Below, one piece after another: positions 16,798 to 20,173 of a stretch of DNA of 20,173 nt (positions are counted from its first letter, which is position 1; the number at the start of each line of letters is the position of its first letter). This DNA comes from CAYLLT01 sp964591605. Lineage in GTDB: Bacteria; Planctomycetota; Phycisphaerae; UBA1845; PWPN01. The notes beneath the pieces were generated by a model that ran no database searches, was not told the origin of the DNA, and worked only from the letters and a program-made list of their open reading frames with translations. Position numbers and translations under genes: made by a program. The DNA lies in contig CAZQEN010000113.1 of the NCBI GenBank assembly GCA_964591605.1, forward strand, positions 1 through 20,173, read 5' to 3'.

Positions 16798-18063
16798 TCA
16801 CCGCACGAGATAGTTGAACCGCTCCACGAACCTCATGGGGGACATGCCGCATTCGGCCGCGAGCCTGCGAAGGGTGGCTTTGTTGGCCAGGTCGGCCTTC
16901 TCCAGGCGGATCATGTACGACCGGGCTACCTCGTAAGATTCGGTGTCGATAGAAACCATTCGGACGGACACTCGGCCGTCCTTTCCGATGACCTGGGCGA
17001 AGGGAATCGGGCGCAGCCTCCCGGCGTGGATGCATACGATGGCGCCGCCGCCCCTGGCGGACGCGGGCTGCCTGCGGGCCAGGAGCTTGATGGCCGCGTA
17101 GCCGAGGTCGCGCACGTATTCGCAGTCAAAGGGGATCGGGGCCGCGCATCTGAGTTCATACCCGATCACCTTTCCGACCACCGTCGTGGACCACCCATGC
17201 TGCGTGATCTGGTCGCTCAGTCTTCGCTGCAGGGTCCCGACCAGATCGGCCTCAGACAGGCGGAAATGACCGAACTCATCTGCGGGAGGGACGCCCACGG
17301 TGGCCAGGTCGCGCCGGCCCAGCCGCTCGATGAGTCCTTCGGCGAGCACTGCGACGCCGTGCCTCTTGCCGCCGATGCGGCGCTTGAGGATGGATGTGAA
17401 CAGGATGTCGAGGATGTGCCGGAGGGTGACCGGCCGCCTGCCGAATTCCTCCGCGATGATGGTGAGGGTGGCGGCGGCGGACCTGCCGATGCCCAGGGCC
17501 AGGTGTCCGGCATGCCGCCCCATGGCCTCGACGATGTACCAGCGGTTGGTGGTTCTGGCATCTTCCATGAGATTGGCGACGATCGTCGTGGCCACGTCCC
17601 TGGCCGTCTGAAAGCCGAAGGTGTCCACGCCCTCGGGAAGCGGAACGTCGTTGTCGATGGTTTTGGGCACGTGGGCCACCCGCAGCTCCGGGGCTGCCTC
17701 GGCAATGCGGCTTGCGGTCAGACACGTATCATCGCCGCCGATAGTCAGCAGATGCGTGATGTGCATGCGTTTGAGTGAATGGATCACGCGCCTCAGATCG
17801 GCGGGCCGTTTGGTCGGGTTCGCCCGAGACGTGCGCAGGATCGAGCCGCCGGTGAGGTGGATCCTGGACACCGCGGCGATGTCGAGGTCGACGGTCTGCG
17901 AGGTATCTCCCTTCATGAGGTACTGGAAACCATCGAGGATCCCCGCGACGGACCAGCCTCTCTCCCGGGCCTCAATGGTGGCGGCCGAGATGACTCCGTT
18001 GATTCCCGGTGCGGGTCCTCCGCCCACGACGATGCCCAGCCGGCTGCGTCCGGGAGACTTCAT
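16798..18063 (-). CDS. 6-phosphofructokinase, pyrophosphate-type active site
   Basis: This 421-aa protein phosphorylates fructose 6-phosphate to fructose 1,6-bisphosphate. Phosphate-donor site sequences are at GIVVGGGPAPGINGVI (about 10-25) and TIGGDD (107-112). The active-site loop is PKTIDND (133-139), and MGRHAGHLA is at 181-189. Asp112 in GGDD (ATP enzymes have GGDG) and Lys134 in PKTIDND (ATP enzymes have PGTIDND) are the classic signature of PPi-dependent PFKs, which are reversible. The ATG is preceded by GGGAGG. Length suits the approximately 400-aa PPi-PFK group. It lies 147 bp downstream of a same-strand regulator gene and may share its transcript, with a strong GC hairpin between them. 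Donor specificity by motif is reliable but remains untested here. Confidence 0.93.
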   Translation of the reverse strand: MKSPGRSRLGIVVGGGPAPGINGVISAATIEARERGWSVAGILDGFQYLMKGDTSQTVDLDIAAVSRIHLTGGSILRTSRANPTKRPADLRRVIHSLKRMHITHLLTIGGDDTCLTASRIAEAAPELRVAHVPKTIDNDVPLPEGVDTFGFQTARDVATTIVANLMEDARTTNRWYIVEAMGRHAGHLALGIGRSAAATLTIIAEEFGRRPVTLRHILDILFTSILKRRIGGKRHGVAVLAEGLIERLGRRDLATVGVPPADEFGHFRLSEADLVGTLQRRLSDQITQHGWSTTVVGKVIGYELRCAAPIPFDCEYVRDLGYAAIKLLARRQPASARGGGAIVCIHAGRLRPIPFAQVIGKDGRVSVRMVSIDTESYEVARSYMIRLEKADLANKATLRRLAAECGMSPMRFVERFNYLVR

Positions 18064-18109
18064 GTGGACCTCCCTACTTCCTCAATGATCCTGGCCGGCC
18101 TGCGGGTCC

Positions 18110-18136
18110 GGGCCAGGGGGGACAGCCCCCCGGCCC
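18110..18136. other. GC-rich hairpin between regulator and phosphofructokinase genes
   Basis: The arms GGGCC-A-GGGGGG and CCCCCCGGCCC pair perfectly except for one bulged A, around a 4-nt ACAG loop. No T-tract follows on either strand, so it is not a standard intrinsic terminator. It sits 47 nt upstream of the PFK start and could be an RNA-stability, processing or attenuation element. Confidence 0.6.
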
Positions 18137-18210
18137 CGTCCGGCCGGTCAGGAAGCCCGCGCGGCGTCTGATGTCCGCCGTGGCAGCGTAGTCGTTTCCG
18201 GCGAGCAGGG

Positions 18211-19422
18211 TCATCCTTTCAGGTAGCTCTTGAGGACCTGCTGAGCCAGCGGCACGACGCTGAGCTGCCCCGGGTCGATGCCGCCGGCGCGCTGCGATCT
18301 GAAATGGAGCTGGCAATAATAGATGCCCAGGTGCTTGCCGCCGGTCATCACTTCTGGATGCCAGAAGTCGCGGCTGTCCCCGGTGATGTGCCGGCCGATC
18401 GACATGGTTGCCCGGCCGGAGAAGCCGAAGACGGCGAGGAGCACGCCGCCGCCGCGGGGATCGCGGGAGACAATGACGATGGCGGCGTCCTGCCGGTCGC
18501 GCTCCCAGGGTACTCCTTTCCATACTCCACTTTCGTCAAGGTAATAGAACCCGGGGTGGGCCTCGGTGCGTCCGGGCAGAGTGCGGCCGCCGAAGCAACT
18601 GGGCACGGGGTGGTCGGCGGGGCGGTAGACGTGATGAAAGGGCACCCTCGGGGGATCGCCGTCGCTGGGGGCGAACGGACGGCAGCCGAAGAGGGCGGCG
18701 ACAAAGCACTCGAGGAGGTAGTTGACGCGCTGGCTGCCGATCAGAATGTGGCTGCGACGCTTCAGGGAGTCCATCAGCTCCCTGAACGTGGTCTGGACGG
18801 TCTCCTTGTCCTCCTTGCACAGGAGTTTGACGGCTTCGGGCTGGCCGTGAACATAGCGGAAGGGCACGGTGTCGATGTTGACGGTGGGCTGACGCCCGCA
18901 GCGGGATGGATCTGACAGGAGGGCGACCAGGTCTTTCATGGTCTGGGCATCTTCCTGAGCGATCCAGGCCCACATGGGGACACCGGGTTCGGTCTGCACG
19001 TGGTTTCCGAGCCAGATGCTCAGCTCGCCGGGGGCCGCCACCGCCTCCCACAGCCCCGGCGGCCGGATGACGAGCAGCTCCGTGAGGAGTTGCTGGAGCG
19101 AGACGTGGGGGAGCCGCCGGTGCAGCCAGCCGCAGATGTCGGCCAGCACGACCAGGGAGGGATTGCTCAACTGGTTGCGGTAGATCTTTCCGATGGTATG
19201 TCGATGCAAGTGGAGTTCATCGGCCATCTGCTGAGTGATCCCGCGGGTGTCCAGGCCGTGTCTTTGCAGCAACTCCTTGAGACGGATTTCGATCGGTATG
19301 CTGCGGACGTGTTTGGGACCACGATCATTGCGGCGGCAGCCGGCACTCCGATCGTTTTTTTCCTTTCTGGCCGGCGGAGAAGTCAGTGTGGCGGCCCCGG
19401 ATTCCTGGGTTTGCGTTTCCAC
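18211..19422 (-). CDS. Helix-turn-helix regulator with unrecognised C-terminal domain
   Basis: This is a 403-aa protein. I place the start at the GTG complementary to 19420-19422 because a perfect AGGAGG lies 7 nt upstream; a GTG ten codons earlier would include that site within the coding region. About 35 polar, low-complexity residues precede an XRE/HTH_26-like domain at about 46-110 (RLKELLQRHGLDTRGITQQM, HRHTIGKIYRNQLSNPSLVVL, LADICGWLHRR). The remaining 290 residues are unfamiliar. Two glycine motifs stand out: HILIGSQRVNYLLECFVAALF (about 225-245, in part) and AVFGFSGRATMSIGRHI (about 330-346). GS-x-x-x-N followed by a helix suggests a nucleotide or small-ligand pocket, but this is speculative. 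No membrane segment is seen. Gene order (regulator then PFK, same strand) suggests control of, or response to, central carbon metabolism. Confidence 0.75.
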   Translation of the reverse strand: METQTQESGAATLTSPPARKEKNDRSAGCRRNDRGPKHVRSIPIEIRLKELLQRHGLDTRGITQQMADELHLHRHTIGKIYRNQLSNPSLVVLADICGWLHRRLPHVSLQQLLTELLVIRPPGLWEAVAAPGELSIWLGNHVQTEPGVPMWAWIAQEDAQTMKDLVALLSDPSRCGRQPTVNIDTVPFRYVHGQPEAVKLLCKEDKETVQTTFRELMDSLKRRSHILIGSQRVNYLLECFVAALFGCRPFAPSDGDPPRVPFHHVYRPADHPVPSCFGGRTLPGRTEAHPGFYYLDESGVWKGVPWERDRQDAAIVIVSRDPRGGGVLLAVFGFSGRATMSIGRHITGDSRDFWHPEVMTGGKHLGIYYCQLHFRSQRAGGIDPGQLSVVPLAQQVLKSYLKG

Positions 19423-19429
19423 GGATTGT

Positions 19430-19435
19430 CCTCCT
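19430..19435 (-). promoter_or_regulatory. Perfect Shine-Dalgarno that fixes the regulator start
   Basis: The minus strand reads AGGAGG followed by 7 nt and then GTG (19422). This decides between two in-frame GTG starts in favour of the downstream one. Confidence 0.8.
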
Positions 19436-19556
19436 ATCGCATCGGAAGTCACCGAAGAGTGCCGTTATCGGACCCAATTGTCGCGGAGAAGCGCCGACCG
19501 GGCCAGAACAGGATATTAAAATGTACAAATTGATTAACGACCCCATGATAACCGAT

Positions 19557-19569
19557 GCTGAGGCTCAGC
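19557..19569. promoter_or_regulatory. Candidate operator: GCTGAG-G-CTCAGC
   Basis: Perfect 6-bp arms around one base lie about 135 bp upstream of the HTH regulator start, in AT-rich DNA. A dimeric HTH protein could bind here, including the regulator itself. Confidence 0.35.
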
Positions 19570-19603
19570 GTCAAGCATAAAGTTGAGATTCCAGTATTCC
19601 ATC

Positions 19604-19617
19604 ATAACCATTGTTAT
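19604..19617. promoter_or_regulatory. Candidate operator: ATAAC-CATT-GTTAT
   Basis: Perfect 5-bp arms surround a 4-base spacer. Half-site ATAAC also occurs at 19548-19552, and GTTAT occurs at 19464-19468 close to the regulator start, so the word recurs on both sides of the spacer. Confidence 0.3.
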
Positions 19618-19753
19618 ACAAGCAATTTAATTCCAGAGCGTTGTCATCATCATCGGAAAATCACATGGGAATGCTGATCACCTGTCAATATGGCATGTAC
19701 ATAGTTCGTGGCAAACGGGCATTGCGGGTCTGATGGTGGAGCATCCCCTCTGC

Positions 19754-19816
19754 GGGGGCGGTTTGGGTGGGGTGTGGCCCTGGTATGGACAGGGCAGCAT
19801 GGGGGGGCGGTTTGGG
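19754..19816. repeat. 14-bp direct repeat (GGGGGCGGTTTGGG), period 49 bp
   Basis: Copies lie at 19754-19767 and 19803-19816, downstream of the HNH gene. The hairpin GCCCTG-N7-CAGGGC lies between them. Origin unknown. Confidence 0.6.
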
Positions 19817-19831
19817 ACAGCCCCTCGTCGA

Positions 19832-20128
19832 TCAGGCCGACACATGCTCGAAGCAGAGGCGCTCCACCAGCCGTCGCGCCACCTCCAGATTGGATGCTCC
19901 CTTGCTCTGGTTGCAGGAGGCATGCGTGAGGGCGAAGTTGTTCTCGGCATCGAGCCCTTCCTGGATCAATGGGTCGATGTGATCGATGTCGAGCTGCCCC
20001 TTGTGCAGAACACGATCGGACTTCTCATCACAGATGGAACATCGACTTCGCTGCCGTTCGAGCAGCCGGGACTCCAGCTCTTCCCGTTGCTCGTCAGTCA
20101 AACCAGACAGGTATTTCGATTTCGCCAT
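19832..20128 (-). CDS. Short HNH endonuclease
   Basis: This 98-aa protein has a complete HNH/zinc-ribbon core. C30 and C33 (CSIC) and H69 and C72 (HASC) form the zinc site. The catalytic segment is DIDHIDPL (D49, H50), followed by ENNFALTHASCNQSK with the Asn residues at 63-64 and 73. A charged helix precedes the core (TDEQREELESRLLERQ). ATG 20128 has GAGAGG about 8 nt upstream. The protein stops soon after the HNH core (LEVARRLVERLCFEHVSA). Similar HNH domains often sit at the start of longer proteins, so this may be a truncated copy, but the sequence after the stop does not continue convincingly in another frame. Partner domains lost or absent would leave a bare nicking or cleavage module. 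Whether it belongs to a defence or mobile system cannot be told from this window. Confidence 0.85.
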   Translation of the reverse strand: MAKSKYLSGLTDEQREELESRLLERQRSRCSICDEKSDRVLHKGQLDIDHIDPLIQEGLDAENNFALTHASCNQSKGASNLEVARRLVERLCFEHVSA

Positions 20129-20173
20129 GTCCCATGCCTCTCAACGTACGAGCCTGACTTGCAGGGACCAGTT

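Larger units (their letters stand above)
19423..19831. other. AT-rich spacer with inverted and direct repeats
   Basis: This 409-bp region lies between the regulator (start) and the HNH gene (end), both on the minus strand. About 19510-19710 is clearly richer in A/T than the rest of the window. Inverted repeats seen are GCTGAG-G-CTCAGC (19557-19569), ATAAC-CATT-GTTAT (19604-19617) and GCCCTG-N7-CAGGGC (19777-19795). A 14-bp direct repeat, GGGGGCGGTTTGGG, occurs at 19754-19767 and 19803-19816. No coding sequence is supported. It probably carries the regulator's promoter and operators. Confidence 0.55.

Noticed and set aside
19678..19831. Frameshifted continuation of the HNH protein
   Set aside because: The sequence after the stop in other frames is Pro/Arg-rich and G-tract-driven, with no sign of a conserved C-terminal domain.

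Overview
The window is a GC-rich bacterial chromosomal segment with tightly packed genes on both strands. Gene content suggests an uncultured, probably anaerobic bacterium, possibly of the Planctomycetota (Phycisphaerae-like). The clues are secreted glycosidases, a PPi-type phosphofructokinase, a very large activase/dehydratase-like protein and a mostly hypothetical gene set. This placement is an inference and is weak; no marker gene in the window settles it.

Left part (1-3026): the 3' end of gltB and a complete gltD, overlapping by 8 nt, encode NADPH-dependent glutamate synthase. A 738-bp stretch without a convincing gene follows (3027-3764). Next comes a probable operon (3765-9302). It encodes a 1067-aa protein with two ASKHA activase domains plus a DUF2229/COG3580-type dehydratase-like part, then a 440-aa COG3581-type partner in another frame that overlaps it by 94 nt, and 19 nt later a Tat-exported TIM-barrel glycosidase-like protein. 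A convergent minus-strand gene (9396-11633) encodes a secreted GH42-like beta-galactosidase.

Middle part (11828-16515): a small minus-strand protein with two copies of a motif like the GspE/MshE N-terminal domain; an exported L,D-transpeptidase with a clear sigma70-like promoter; a convergent putative exported or lipid-anchored protein; and a two-gene unit in which a small cysteine-containing membrane protein overlaps bioF by 4 nt.

Right part (16570-20173): a complete tRNA-Glu(CTC) unit with promoter, gene and intrinsic terminator. On the minus strand, a regulator with an N-terminal helix-turn-helix and an unrecognised C-terminal domain lies upstream of a PPi-type phosphofructokinase, with a strong GC hairpin between them. 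The upstream spacer of the regulator is an AT-rich island with several inverted repeats, and beyond it is a short HNH endonuclease gene.

The least explained parts are the activase/dehydratase-like pair, which has no visible substrate pathway, and the regulator-PFK-HNH neighbourhood. No CRISPR array, transposase, integrase or origin was seen.
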